This document shows positions 44,414-52,870 of a DNA stretch of 64,000 nucleotides, in pieces (positions within the stretch are counted from its first letter, which is position 1; every line of letters begins with the position of its first letter). Under the pieces are notes generated by a model. It had not been told where the DNA came from and did no database searches. It saw only the letters and a program-made list of their open reading frames with translations. The stretch spans positions 44,458 through 108,457 of the forward strand of contig DASRDU010000061.1 in NCBI GenBank assembly GCA_035652435.1, given 5' to 3'. The DNA is from DASRDU01 sp035652435. GTDB taxonomy: Bacteria; Acidobacteriota; Blastocatellia; RBC074. The translations under genes were made by a program, and so were the position numbers.

Positions 44414-44744
44414 AACCTCTTCTTTAATCTCGGGGGACGGTTGGATGCCGGTGCCGGGATACTACTGTAGTGATTTGCGCAGTGTCAATTCGTTAATCAC
44501 CCGTGTTAATTTCGGCCCGGGGTTTCAAACCCGCGATTCACAGATCAACGACCCCTTGCCGGAATTCTTCAACCACCGTATTGATCTCTCTCACCCGAAT
44601 CTTGGTGAGGATTGATGACTTCCCTGCCCTGCCGCCTTCGGCTTCAGTTGATGCGACGCATCAGGTATATTTCACGTCTGGCCGGGAATAATCAGCCTGT
44701 CAATCAGGATTTCATCACTCCCAGTGATCCCCTGCGGGAGGAGG
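44414..44744. other. Divergent region before redox operon
   Basis: 331 bases between two divergent units. It holds the minus-strand promoter listed at 44459-44488. A strong GGGAGGAGG site ends it on the plus strand, though no clear plus-strand promoter was found. Confidence 0.5.
44459..44488 (-). promoter_or_regulatory. Candidate sigma-70 promoter of PBP-like gene
   Basis: On the minus strand a perfect TTGACA is followed after 18 bases by TAGTAT. This would give a leader of about 40 bases before the start at 44413. Confidence 0.55.
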
Positions 44745-45011
44745 ATGAGTGTGACCGTGTTTGCCCAGTGGATAGTCGGACTTTTCACCCTCTACGCCGT
44801 CATCGGCGTGCTGTTTGCAATTCTCTTCGTGACCGCCGGAGTCGGGCGCATTGACCCGGCGGCCCGGGGCGCGAGCGTCGGCTTTCGCCTGATCATCATC
44901 CCGGGTGTGGCCGCGCTCTGGCCGCTGCTCGCGCTGCGCTGGTTGCGCGGCGCGCCGCCGCCGCGCGAACGCAATCCTCATCGCGATGCCGCGGGGAAGG
45001 TGCAGTCATGA
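44745..45011 (+). CDS. Small two-helix membrane protein of redox operon
   Basis: 88 residues from the ATG at 44745, next to GGGAGGAGG; a GTG two codons later is an alternative with better spacing. Two transmembrane helices are visible (QWIVGLFTLYAVIGVLFAILFV truncated, and FRLIIIPGVAALWPLLAL), separated by a short loop GVGRIDPAARGAS. The C-terminus is basic. No known family was recognised. The stop overlaps the next start by 4 bases (ATGA), which ties it to the Rieske operon. It may be a small subunit of that complex. Confidence 0.7.
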   Translation: MSVTVFAQWIVGLFTLYAVIGVLFAILFVTAGVGRIDPAARGASVGFRLIIIPGVAALWPLLALRWLRGAPPPRERNPHRDAAGKVQS

Positions 45012-45508
45012 TTCAGCCACTCAGACAACGCCACCGGGTCATCACCACGGCGCTCGCATTCGTGCTGCCGGTTCTGTTTGTTGCCGGCCTTGTGGTACGT
45101 CGCCAGTTCCCATCCGCCGGGCAGCTTCAGAAAATTCGGCAGACCGATCCACTGCTGGAAAATATATCAGTGGGACATCAGGAATTGGGGAAGGGGTCAG
45201 GCATCGCGATGTATCTCGGCTCAAATCATTCCAACAAGGAGTTTCTGGAACTCGTGCCGTCTCGTGATCCTGCGGAGCCTGACCTGTTGGTTTACTGGAG
45301 CGAAAGCGAACCGTCATCCGAACGTCTGCCCGAAGCCGCCGTGCTGCTCGGCGCGATGGCAGGTTCGCAACCGAAGTCATTCCCGCTGCCGGAGCAGGCG
45401 TCAGCAAACAAAGGCCGGATTATCTTATACAGCCTCGCGCATCAGAAGGTCATTACGACTGCCGATCTTTCCACGATTGGGGTCAGCGGGAAAGGAGCAG
45501 CACGATGA
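45008..45508 (+). CDS. Membrane-anchored hypothetical protein of redox operon
   Basis: 166 residues. One N-terminal membrane helix (VITTALAFVLPVLFVAGLVV) anchors a soluble extracytoplasmic domain of about 130 residues with no cysteine. It includes LEELGKGSGI-like and LLVYWSESEPSS stretches. No known family was recognised. It overlaps the genes on both sides by 4 bases, so it is translated together with the two-helix protein and the ferric-reductase/Rieske protein. That coupling suggests it is a subunit of the same complex. Confidence 0.7.
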   Translation: MIQPLRQRHRVITTALAFVLPVLFVAGLVVRRQFPSAGQLQKIRQTDPLLENISVGHQELGKGSGIAMYLGSNHSNKEFLELVPSRDPAEPDLLVYWSESEPSSERLPEAAVLLGAMAGSQPKSFPLPEQASANKGRIILYSLAHQKVITTADLSTIGVSGKGAAR

Positions 45509-46545
45509 GTCACGGTTACGTCGCCGTCGGCTGGAACCGGCAGAAGCGCATTTACGATCTGGTGATGATCGCGGGCATCGTCCTGTACCTTGGTCTGTTC
45601 ATCGGGCTTGGCGCGTTTTTTCACCCGTACGCGACGGCTGAGACGCTGCTGATCCGCGGGTTCGGCACGTGCGCGCTGCTGCTGCTCAACATCATTCTCG
45701 TCATCGGGCCGCTCTGCCGCCTCGACCCGCGCTTCCTGCCGCTGCTTTACAACCGCCGGCACCTCGGGGTGACGACGTTCGTGCTGGGCCTCGCACACGG
45801 GCTGTTCGCGATCATTCAGTTTCATGCGCTGGGCAACGTCAACCCGCTGGTCAGCGTACTCGTGAGCAACACGCGGTACGGGAGCCTCGCGAATTTTCCC
45901 TTTCAGCCGCTCGGGCTGGCGGCGCTCGTCATCCTCTTTCTGATGGCGGCGACGAGCCACGATTTCTGGCTGAACAATCTGACGGCGCCGGTTTGGAAGA
46001 CGCTGCACATGTTCGTCTACATCGCTTACGGCCTGCTCGTCGCGCACGTCACATTGGGCGCGTTGCAAAGCGAGACGAGTCCGCTGCCGGCCGCGGCGCT
46101 CGGCGCGGGGCTGGTCGTCGTGCTGACGCTCCACCTCATCGCCGGGTACCGCGAACGCAGACTGGACACACCACTCGCGAATAAAATAACCGACGGGTTT
46201 GCTGACGTCTGTTCGGTCGCCGAGATCCCGGACAACCGCGCCCGCATCGTGACGCTCGCGGGCGAGCGCGTCGCGGTTTTCAAATACGACGACAAAGTGT
46301 CGGCGGTTTCGAACGTCTGCCAGCACCAGAACGGGCCGCTCGGCGAGGGGAAGATCATTGACGGCTGCATCACCTGCCCGTGGCACGGCTACCAGTACCT
46401 GCCCGATTCGGGCGCGTCGCCGCCGCCTTTTACTGAGAAGGTCCCGACCTTCAACGTCAAAGTGGAGAACGGCCGCGTGCTGATTCACCCGAAGCCGAAC
46501 CCGCCGGGCACGCGCGTCGAACCGGCACGAGCAGACAATCAGTGA
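45505..46545 (+). CDS. Ferric reductase-like transmembrane/Rieske fusion protein
   Basis: 346 residues. The first 215 form six transmembrane helices of the ferric reductase-like domain. H86 and H98 on one helix and H168 and H181 on another have the 12-13 residue spacing used to hold b-type hemes. The last 110 residues are a Rieske 2Fe-2S domain with C272-x-H274 and, 16 residues later, C291-x2-H294 (CQHQNGPLG ... CPWHGYQYLP). This makes it a membrane electron carrier that passes electrons between hemes and the Rieske cluster. The donor and acceptor are unknown. It is the centre of the four-gene operon 44745-47495. Confidence 0.88.
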   Translation: MSHGYVAVGWNRQKRIYDLVMIAGIVLYLGLFIGLGAFFHPYATAETLLIRGFGTCALLLLNIILVIGPLCRLDPRFLPLLYNRRHLGVTTFVLGLAHGLFAIIQFHALGNVNPLVSVLVSNTRYGSLANFPFQPLGLAALVILFLMAATSHDFWLNNLTAPVWKTLHMFVYIAYGLLVAHVTLGALQSETSPLPAAALGAGLVVVLTLHLIAGYRERRLDTPLANKITDGFADVCSVAEIPDNRARIVTLAGERVAVFKYDDKVSAVSNVCQHQNGPLGEGKIIDGCITCPWHGYQYLPDSGASPPPFTEKVPTFNVKVENGRVLIHPKPNPPGTRVEPARADNQ

Positions 46546-46547
46546 AT

Positions 46548-46630
46548 GTAGCGGCAAACTTCCCGGTTTGCTGATGCTTTCGCCAATAGCCTTTTTGCGG
46601 AGACAGCAGCAACCCGGAAAGTTGCCGTAC
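46548..46630. repeat. Imperfect palindrome in redox operon
   Basis: The arms 46548-46573 and 46605-46630 pair with a few gaps (core CGGCAAACTTCCCGG against CCGGAAAGTTGCCG). They enclose a loop containing CTTTTTG. It lies between the Rieske gene stop and the next start 104 bases later, where it may reduce read-through or stabilise the upstream RNA. Confidence 0.55.
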
Positions 46631-46649
46631 ATTTCAGAAGAAGATCACT

Positions 46650-47495
46650 ATGGCTGAACACAACAACGAAGAGTTCTATGTCGGCTACCTGCCGCAGGCG
46701 CCGCGGGGCATCGGAACACGGGTCCGCCTGACGTGCCTCGTGCTGGCCCTGGTCGCGGCGCTGACGGCCGTCGCGCTTGTAGCGGGTCAGCACCGCTTCC
46801 CGGCATCCTTCTTTGAATTCGGGCAGGTGCGCCAGTTTGAAGGGATCATTTTCGCCGAGCCTTACCCCGTGCTGCTTGCCCGGCGTCCGGGCCAGGCGGG
46901 CACGCTGCCCTGCTTTTCGCGCTACACGCTCGTGGCGGAGGGCAAGCACGGGGCCGAAAAAGATGTGGCCGGATTCGACGGCAGGCTCGTCAGGCTGAAA
47001 GGCACGCTGATTTACCGCGACGGCGTGACGATGATCGAAGTCGTTTCCGGTTCGGTCGAAGCGGCAGGCATGCAATCAGACGCCGCTCTGCCCGCGCCCG
47101 GCGAATCACCCGGCACGTATACGCTCAGGCACTACCGAGAAAATTCTACTTTCGTATACCTGCCCGCGCCCGCCAAAACGCTCGGCACGTATACGCTCAC
47201 GGGCGAGATCGTTGACAGCAAGTGTTACCTGGGCGTGATGAATCCCGGCAGCACGAAAGTCCATCGCGAATGCGCGGTGCGCTGCATCAGCGGCGGCAGC
47301 CCCCCGATGTTCGTCGTCAAGGACGCCGCCGGGCAGACGGCCACGCTGCTGCTGGTTTCGGCTGACGGCCGCGAGGTCAATCAGGAGGTACTCGACCTCG
47401 TGGCCGAACCGATCGAGATCACCGGTCAGGTCGTGAAGGACGGAGATCAACTGACCCTGCGCGCCGACCCGAAAACTTACCGCCGGGTGCGGTAA
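46650..47495 (+). CDS. Membrane-anchored protein with C/H motif, redox operon
   Basis: 281 residues. One transmembrane helix (about 27-46, LTCLVLALVAALTAVALVAG) anchors an extracytoplasmic part. The C-terminal half has a dense motif: C192 in DSKCYLGVMNPG, H205 and C208 in HRECAV, then C212 in RCISGGSPP. It looks like a metal or heme/cluster site, or disulfides. I do not know a characterised family for it. A 17-base direct repeat (47111 and 47183) duplicates GTYTL with a 24-codon offset. It follows the Rieske fusion by 104 bases, so a role in the same electron chain is likely. Confidence 0.72.
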   Translation: MAEHNNEEFYVGYLPQAPRGIGTRVRLTCLVLALVAALTAVALVAGQHRFPASFFEFGQVRQFEGIIFAEPYPVLLARRPGQAGTLPCFSRYTLVAEGKHGAEKDVAGFDGRLVRLKGTLIYRDGVTMIEVVSGSVEAAGMQSDAALPAPGESPGTYTLRHYRENSTFVYLPAPAKTLGTYTLTGEIVDSKCYLGVMNPGSTKVHRECAVRCISGGSPPMFVVKDAAGQTATLLLVSADGREVNQEVLDLVAEPIEITGQVVKDGDQLTLRADPKTYRRVR

Positions 47496-47508
47496 TCTCT
47501 AAGGCCTG

Positions 47509-48282
47509 ATGAATCACCACGTCGTCGCCATCATTCCGGCCCGCTACGCTTCGACCCGCCTGCCCGGCAAACCGCTCGTCGAGATCGCGGGCAGGCCGAT
47601 GATCCTGCACGTGGTCGAACGCGCGCGGCTCGCCCCGTCAATCAGCCGCGTCATCGTCGCCACCGACGATGAACGGGTGCTGCTCGCTGTCGCCGAAGCC
47701 GGGGCGGAGGCGATGATGACTTCGCCCGATCATGCTTCGGGCACCGACCGGCTGGCCGAAGTCGCCGCACAACTTAACGCTGACATCATCGTCAACGTGC
47801 AGGGCGATGAGCCGCTGATCGAACCCGCCACGATTGAAGCCGCAGTGGCCCCGTTAATTGAAAACAGTGCGATCGTGATGGCCACGACCTGCGAGCCGAT
47901 TGAATCAATCGAGGATGCGCTCAACCCGAACGTCGTCAAAGTCGTGACTGACCGTGACGGCTTCGCGCTCTATTTCTCGCGCTCACCGATTCCCTTCCCG
48001 CGCGCCGAAGCCCTCGCCCACGGCTCAGTTGAAGCGGCCCTGCGCGCGCGCCCTGAGTTGCTCGGGGTATTTGCCAAACATACGGGGCTGTATGCCTATC
48101 GCCGCGACTTCCTGCTCAAATATGCAAGGCTCGAACCCACGCCGCTCGAACGCACCGAATCGCTCGAACAACTGCGCGCGCTGGAACACGGTTATCGGAT
48201 CAAAGTGGTGAAGGTCGCGCACCGTTCGATTGGCGTGGACACGCCGGGGGATCTGGAGCGGGTGCGGGCTATGATGAAGTGA
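47509..48282 (+). CDS. kdsB: 3-deoxy-manno-octulosonate cytidylyltransferase
   Basis: 257 residues. VAIIPARYASTRLPGKPL is the nucleotidyltransferase signature, with DIIVNVQGDEPLIEP for the metal-binding aspartate and GLYAYRRDFLLKY later. The enzyme makes CMP-KDO, the activated sugar for the lipid A inner core, in the cytoplasm. It therefore implies a Gram-negative envelope with LPS. It begins 13 bases after the redox operon's last gene and may be co-transcribed, though functionally separate. Confidence 0.95.
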   Translation: MNHHVVAIIPARYASTRLPGKPLVEIAGRPMILHVVERARLAPSISRVIVATDDERVLLAVAEAGAEAMMTSPDHASGTDRLAEVAAQLNADIIVNVQGDEPLIEPATIEAAVAPLIENSAIVMATTCEPIESIEDALNPNVVKVVTDRDGFALYFSRSPIPFPRAEALAHGSVEAALRARPELLGVFAKHTGLYAYRRDFLLKYARLEPTPLERTESLEQLRALEHGYRIKVVKVAHRSIGVDTPGDLERVRAMMK

Positions 48283-48417
48283 AATGCCTCTGACAATTCG
48301 CTGGGGCGACCAGCGGAGAAACTCCGGTTTGGCCGAGTCTCAGGATTGATTTATTGCTGCGCGGTCAGAGCAGGTTTATATTTCAGTTATCGTCAGGTTG
48401 AGTGGTGGGGGCATTGA

Positions 48418-48777
48418 GTGGCTGATTCGACTGAAGTCATAGTAGGAACTATAGGGCTTTCCTTCGCACAAGCGCTTGTGGAAGGGGATTTCAAAGCGGC
48501 ACATGAGCTGCTATCCGAGCCGCTCAAGGTCGAATGGCCGCCATCACGACTCGAAGAAGCGCTGATCTCAATGGTTGCTTACGGCGATGGTCCGCCAGAC
48601 AAGATTGAACTCATCAGCTTCGATGACATGCACACCTGGCCGACGAGGCAGTGCGCAGACCTCGGTTGGGCATATGTCGCAATCTGCGGCGATGGGTTCA
48701 ACGAAGCGGTGTCTGTAGTCGTTGCCACCGACGGCGGCCGACACGTAATCCGGGATGTTGAATGGGGACGGCCGTGA
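48418..48777 (+). CDS. NTF2-like small protein
   Basis: 119 residues from a GTG at 48418, preceded by GGTGGGGG. The opening FAQALVEGDFKAAHELLSE is the pattern of the cone-shaped NTF2/SnoaL-like fold, and the rest is compatible (DMHTWPTRQCADLGWAYVAI, ...VVATDGGRHVIRDVEWGRP). Such domains serve as enzymes, ligand binders or immunity proteins. Base composition is slightly less GC-rich than its neighbours, which may mean acquisition. Function is unknown. Confidence 0.55.
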   Translation: MADSTEVIVGTIGLSFAQALVEGDFKAAHELLSEPLKVEWPPSRLEEALISMVAYGDGPPDKIELISFDDMHTWPTRQCADLGWAYVAICGDGFNEAVSVVVATDGGRHVIRDVEWGRP

Positions 48778-48914
48778 CCTCAAATAGCGATACGACTCTC
48801 CCCACGCGGACGCCATACCAAACAGAAGTTGAATAAACACCAGTACGCACACGTAATGGGCGGCAGGGCGTGTCGGGTCTGCACGCCTGAAGACTGGGCA
48901 ACCTGATTGAAAGG

Positions 48915-50249
48915 CTACACCCGCGGATACTCCCACGACCCGCGATACTGGCGACTCAGCAGCTTGTTCGCATCCGCATCACCGACGATGATCTCTTTCC
49001 TGCCGTCCCACTCGACACTGCGGCCGAGTTTGTAAGAGAGCATCCCGAGCAGGCTCACGTTGGTCGAGTAGTGAATCTCTTCGATGTCACTGACGGGCCG
49101 GCGATTCGTTCTGATGGCGTCGAGGAAATCGGCCCACAACTCTTTGATGTTCTGGTCGTCAGGCTTGTTCAGCTTCGCGTCCTCGTGAAGCACCGGGTCT
49201 TTCGGGTTCGCGGGGTAGAAAGTCCAGCCGTCCACCCAGCCCATATGAAACGTGCCGTTCGTCCCGTAAAAATAACAGCCGACGGCCTGCTGCGGGTGGG
49301 TTTTTTCGGCGTTGTTGGCCGCGAACTGACGGTGTTCCCAGCTCACGCTGAAAGACTCGAATTCATAAGTCGCCAGCTGGTGATCGGGAGCGTCGGTGGT
49401 CTGCGCTTCTTTCGTGTTGATGGCTGCCCCCTTGATCGGTCGCCCGCCGGTTGAAAAGACCCTGCGCGGATACTTCTCGCCTGTGACCCACAGGATCTGA
49501 TCCATCCAGTGAACGCCCCAGTCGCCGAGCGTGCCGTTCGCGTAATCGAGGAAATTGCGAAAGCCTTTCGGGTGAATCTTTTTGTTGTACGGGCGCAGCG
49601 GCGCCGGCCCGCACCACATATCCCAATCCATTCCCTTCGGCGGCTCGCTGTTCGCTTCAGCCTTCTCCGGCCCGCCGCCGTAATGCACGAAGGCCCGCAC
49701 CATCCCGATTTTGCCCACCTTGCCCGAGCGGATGAATTCGCGGCCCGAAACGTTGTGCGGCGAGATGCGGCGGTGCGTGCCGACCTGAACGACGCGGCCC
49801 GTCTCGCGCGCCGCACTGACCATCGCGCGGCCCTCTTTGATCGTGTGGCCGATGGGCTTTTCGACATACACATGCGCGCCCGACCTGACCGCCGCGATCA
49901 TAATCAGCGGATGCCAGTGATCGGGCGTTCCGACGATCACGATCTCCGGTTTCTCTTTGTCCAGCAGCTCGCGGTAATCCTTATAGAGCTTCGGCTGATC
50001 GCCCGAGAGCTTCTGAACTTCGGCGGCAGCGGGGCTGAGCTGGTTTTCATCCACGTCGCACATCGCGACGATTCTGCTCCGGCCCGCCGCCATCGCCTCG
50101 CGCGTGATGTTCATCCCCCACCAGCCTGCGCCGACGAGGGCGGTACGGTATTTCGACGGCTGGGCGTTGACGATGGGCAGCGCCCACGAATTCACGCCGC
50201 CCGCGACTGAAGCGGCAACGGATGTTTTGATGAAGTTTCGACGATTCAT
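48915..50249 (-). CDS. Tat-exported Gfo/Idh/MocA family oxidoreductase
   Basis: 444 residues. MNRRNFIKTSVAASVAGGVN is a twin-arginine signal. The Rossmann NAD(P) motif follows (TALVGAGWWGMNITREAM), then the family signature VYVEKPIGHTIKEGRAMV, whose EKP lysine is catalytic. The C-terminal beta-sheet domain (HWMDQILWVTGEKYP) completes the fold. Exported members are abundant in Acidobacteria and Planctomycetes and are thought to act on sugars or glycosides. The PIG-L deacetylase just upstream on the same strand suggests joint sugar processing. Confidence 0.88.
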   Translation of the reverse strand: MNRRNFIKTSVAASVAGGVNSWALPIVNAQPSKYRTALVGAGWWGMNITREAMAAGRSRIVAMCDVDENQLSPAAAEVQKLSGDQPKLYKDYRELLDKEKPEIVIVGTPDHWHPLIMIAAVRSGAHVYVEKPIGHTIKEGRAMVSAARETGRVVQVGTHRRISPHNVSGREFIRSGKVGKIGMVRAFVHYGGGPEKAEANSEPPKGMDWDMWCGPAPLRPYNKKIHPKGFRNFLDYANGTLGDWGVHWMDQILWVTGEKYPRRVFSTGGRPIKGAAINTKEAQTTDAPDHQLATYEFESFSVSWEHRQFAANNAEKTHPQQAVGCYFYGTNGTFHMGWVDGWTFYPANPKDPVLHEDAKLNKPDDQNIKELWADFLDAIRTNRRPVSDIEEIHYSTNVSLLGMLSYKLGRSVEWDGRKEIIVGDADANKLLSRQYRGSWEYPRV

Positions 50250-50271
50250 ATCTCTGTCCCCCGTTAATCCC

Positions 50272-51081
50272 TCACATTGGGAACATCTCGTTCAGTTCTT
50301 CCGCCGAAGGCTGGCGCCCGTACTGGCACAGCTCGAAAGCCTCGGCGTATCTGATCGCCTTCCCCTTCTGCTCGCCGTAACGCGCGACGAGGAGGTCACG
50401 GTACTGCGCGGCCACGCCGGCATCCCTGTCCCTCAGCCAGTCGTGAATAAACTTCTTTCGTTCTTCATCGCCCTCGGGCACGCCCGGCAGGTAACGGCCC
50501 GCCCACGAATCCCGATCCGCAAACTGCGACGGCATCGCGTAAATGCAGGCCGATTTCTTTTCTGACACTTCGTCAATCCCGACGATTATTGCGGGGTCGA
50601 ATGGGTACGGCTTTTTGAACTGGTCGGAGTAATAAAGGATGACCGGATTCCTTGGGCACGGCGGTGTGTCGGTGATGAAGAAAGGCGCGGCCACCAGCAC
50701 CGCCGCGTCCTCGACCAGCACGCCCGTGTAGCGGTGATCCGGATGGTAATCGCAGGTCCTTGGGCAGAGCACGATGTCGGCCTGCCACTCGCGGATCAGG
50801 CGGGCAATCGTCCGCCGGTTTTCCAGCGTCGGCAGCAGTTCGCCGTCGTGAATGTCGAGTACCTGCGTCTCGATGCCAAGGATTTCAGCGCACCGCCCGA
50901 CTTCGGCCTTGCGCCTGAGCGCGAGCGGCCCGCCGGCCATCGCGAAGTGCCCGACGTCGCCGTTCGTCGTCGCGACAAATTTGACCTTGTGCCCGGCGGC
51001 GGCCCATTTCGCCGCCACGCCGGCGGCCTTGAGTTCACAGTCATCAGGATGCGCGCCAAAGGCAATGATGCGTAGTTTCAT
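50272..51081 (-). CDS. PIG-L/LmbE family deacetylase
   Basis: 269 residues from the ATG at 51081; a longer frame upstream is not conserved. The zinc motif AFGAHPDDCELKAAG and the later CDYHPDHRYTG supply the Asp and His ligands of the LmbE family. These enzymes remove N-acetyl groups from sugar-linked substrates, as in GlcNAc-malate or GlcNAc-inositol deacetylases. The protein has no signal peptide. It precedes the Gfo/Idh/MocA gene by 22 bases. Confidence 0.88.
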   Translation of the reverse strand: MKLRIIAFGAHPDDCELKAAGVAAKWAAAGHKVKFVATTNGDVGHFAMAGGPLALRRKAEVGRCAEILGIETQVLDIHDGELLPTLENRRTIARLIREWQADIVLCPRTCDYHPDHRYTGVLVEDAAVLVAAPFFITDTPPCPRNPVILYYSDQFKKPYPFDPAIIVGIDEVSEKKSACIYAMPSQFADRDSWAGRYLPGVPEGDEERKKFIHDWLRDRDAGVAAQYRDLLVARYGEQKGKAIRYAEAFELCQYGRQPSAEELNEMFPM

Positions 51082-51173
51082 ATCTCCGGTTTGCAGGCGT
51101 TTCGATGCCGCACTATGATCATCGCGCAAGCCAGCCACTGCCGGTTCATGCGATTCTGAGTTGAGGGAACTGA

Positions 51174-52799
51174 ATGCTGAAAAGAAAACTATTTGCGACA
51201 GTCTTAATGATTCTGCTGCTCGCGCCCGCAATCATCGCGCAGCGGTCTGTCCAGGGCAAGCGCGCGCGGGCGAAAACGGTGAGGCCGGAATCGGCTGTCC
51301 CCTCCGGCCTGATGCTGCGCATGCTGAGGCTCGAAGACGAGCGCAATCTGAATCAGGGCGAGCTTGAAAAGCTGCTGTTTCACGCCAGCCCGGCGGTTCG
51401 CCAGCGGGCGGCGCTGGCAATCGGGCGCATTGGCGACAAAAGCGCCACGAAAGCGCTGATCGCTTCGCTTGAAAAGGACAAGGTCGCGCAGGTGAGAATG
51501 ATGTCAGCCTTCGCGCTCGGCGAGATGGAAGATGCGCAGGCAGCCCCTGCTCTGCTTGCGGTGCTGGATCGCAATGATGAAAGTCTGAGCGTTCGCGCCA
51601 GAGCAGTCGAAGCGCTCGGCAAGGTTGCCAGTGTTGCGGCCAATGCCGAACCGCTCGGCAGGGAGAAAATCGAAAGCATCAATGCTGTAATCATCAAACA
51701 CCTGCCTGATCCGAAAGTAGCGCTGCCAACCGATCAGAAGCTGATGGCTTCTCTGGCGATCACCGCGCTGATGCGTCTGCGGGTTCCGGCATCGGTCGAA
51801 CCGCTGACGCGGCAGTTGAAATCAACTGATGCAGACATCCGCGCCGAAGCGGCGAATGCGCTGGCCAGATTGCGTGTGCCGATTGCCGGGGCGGTTCCTG
51901 TGCTGCTCGAAGCGTTATCTGACCGCAGCCCTTACGTCCGCGCCAACGCCGCCCGCGCTCTCGGTCAGGGAAATGATGCCGGCGTCATTGAGCCTCTGGT
52001 CAGATGCTTCGACGACCCGTCGGGGGAAGTTCAGGTCAGTGCGTTTCGCGCCTTGGGCGCTCTCTCGCCCCTTAATGACCGCCGTGCAGTTGGTGCGCTG
52101 ACAGCGCGCGGCGAAAGGATGCTTCGTGACGCGGCTCTTCCCCGTAACGCGAAGGCAGACAGTCCGGTCAATGTGAATGCTGCGCTCGAAATCATTGCCG
52201 CGCTGGAAAATTACAAGGACGAGCGCGCTAAACCTCTCCAGCAAAGGTTGCGCGATGCCGTCGGCGAGTTCAAAACCAGCAGTCGTGAGGCAAAGATCGA
52301 AGTCAGCAGGCCGAATCATGACGAAGGTTATTATCTGGGCGCGATGAGGCGCCCTGGCACCAGACCAGTGGCCATTATCCACACCGGGCGCGGGCAGATC
52401 AGAATGGAACTGTTTGCCGACGACGCGCCGCTGACCGTTGATAACTTCATCAGCCTGGCAAAGCGCGGCTACTTCAACGGAATCATTTTTCACCGCGTCG
52501 TCCCCAACTTCGTTGTTCAGGGCGGCGACCCGACCGGCACAGGCAATGGCGGCCCCGGCTGGAAGATTCGCTGCGAGATCAACCTGAGGCCTTACCGGCG
52601 CGGCACGGTCGGGATGGCGCTCTCGGGCAAGGATACGGGCGGCAGCCAGTTCTTCATCACGCATTCGCCGCAGCCGCACCTCGACGGCGGATACACGGTC
52701 TTCGGGCAGGTGATTTCAGGGATGGAAGTGGTTGATCAGATCACGCGCGGGGACGTGATTGAAAAAGTCGAGATCATTGAGGGCCGGAATAAACGATGA
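51174..52799 (+). CDS. HEAT-repeat protein fused to cyclophilin domain
   Basis: 541 residues. A signal peptide (LFATVLMILLLAPAIIAQ) leads to HEAT/PBS-lyase-type repeats over about 45-310 (for example SATKALIASLEKDKVAQVRM and ANAARALGQGNDAGVIEPLV). A cyclophilin-type peptidyl-prolyl isomerase domain spans about 395-535: RMELFADDAPLTVDNFISL, FHRVVPNFVVQGGDPTGTG and SQFFITHSPQPHLDGGYTVF. It should be an exported folding helper whose HEAT array picks a partner. Catalytic R and F (FHRVVPNF) are intact. A strong hairpin follows the stop. Confidence 0.9.
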   Translation: MLKRKLFATVLMILLLAPAIIAQRSVQGKRARAKTVRPESAVPSGLMLRMLRLEDERNLNQGELEKLLFHASPAVRQRAALAIGRIGDKSATKALIASLEKDKVAQVRMMSAFALGEMEDAQAAPALLAVLDRNDESLSVRARAVEALGKVASVAANAEPLGREKIESINAVIIKHLPDPKVALPTDQKLMASLAITALMRLRVPASVEPLTRQLKSTDADIRAEAANALARLRVPIAGAVPVLLEALSDRSPYVRANAARALGQGNDAGVIEPLVRCFDDPSGEVQVSAFRALGALSPLNDRRAVGALTARGERMLRDAALPRNAKADSPVNVNAALEIIAALENYKDERAKPLQQRLRDAVGEFKTSSREAKIEVSRPNHDEGYYLGAMRRPGTRPVAIIHTGRGQIRMELFADDAPLTVDNFISLAKRGYFNGIIFHRVVPNFVVQGGDPTGTGNGGPGWKIRCEINLRPYRRGTVGMALSGKDTGGSQFFITHSPQPHLDGGYTVFGQVISGMEVVDQITRGDVIEKVEIIEGRNKR

Positions 52800-52803
52800 A
52801 AGA

Positions 52804-52847
52804 AGGTTGTGCCGGCCCGCCCCCGCAGCCACGGGCCGGCACAACCT
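52804..52847. terminator. Perfect 16-bp hairpin between convergent genes
   Basis: Stem 52804-52819 with 52832-52847 (AGGTTGTGCCGGCCCG), loop of 12 bases. It lies between the converging cyclophilin-fusion gene and the beta-helix gene and can stop both transcripts. Confidence 0.75.
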
Positions 52848-52870
52848 GATCCCGGCAAAGCTCCTGCTTC

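Noticed and set aside
45442..46632. 396-codon minus-strand frame across the Rieske gene
   Set aside because: Antisense to a well-supported membrane/Rieske protein and without any domain.
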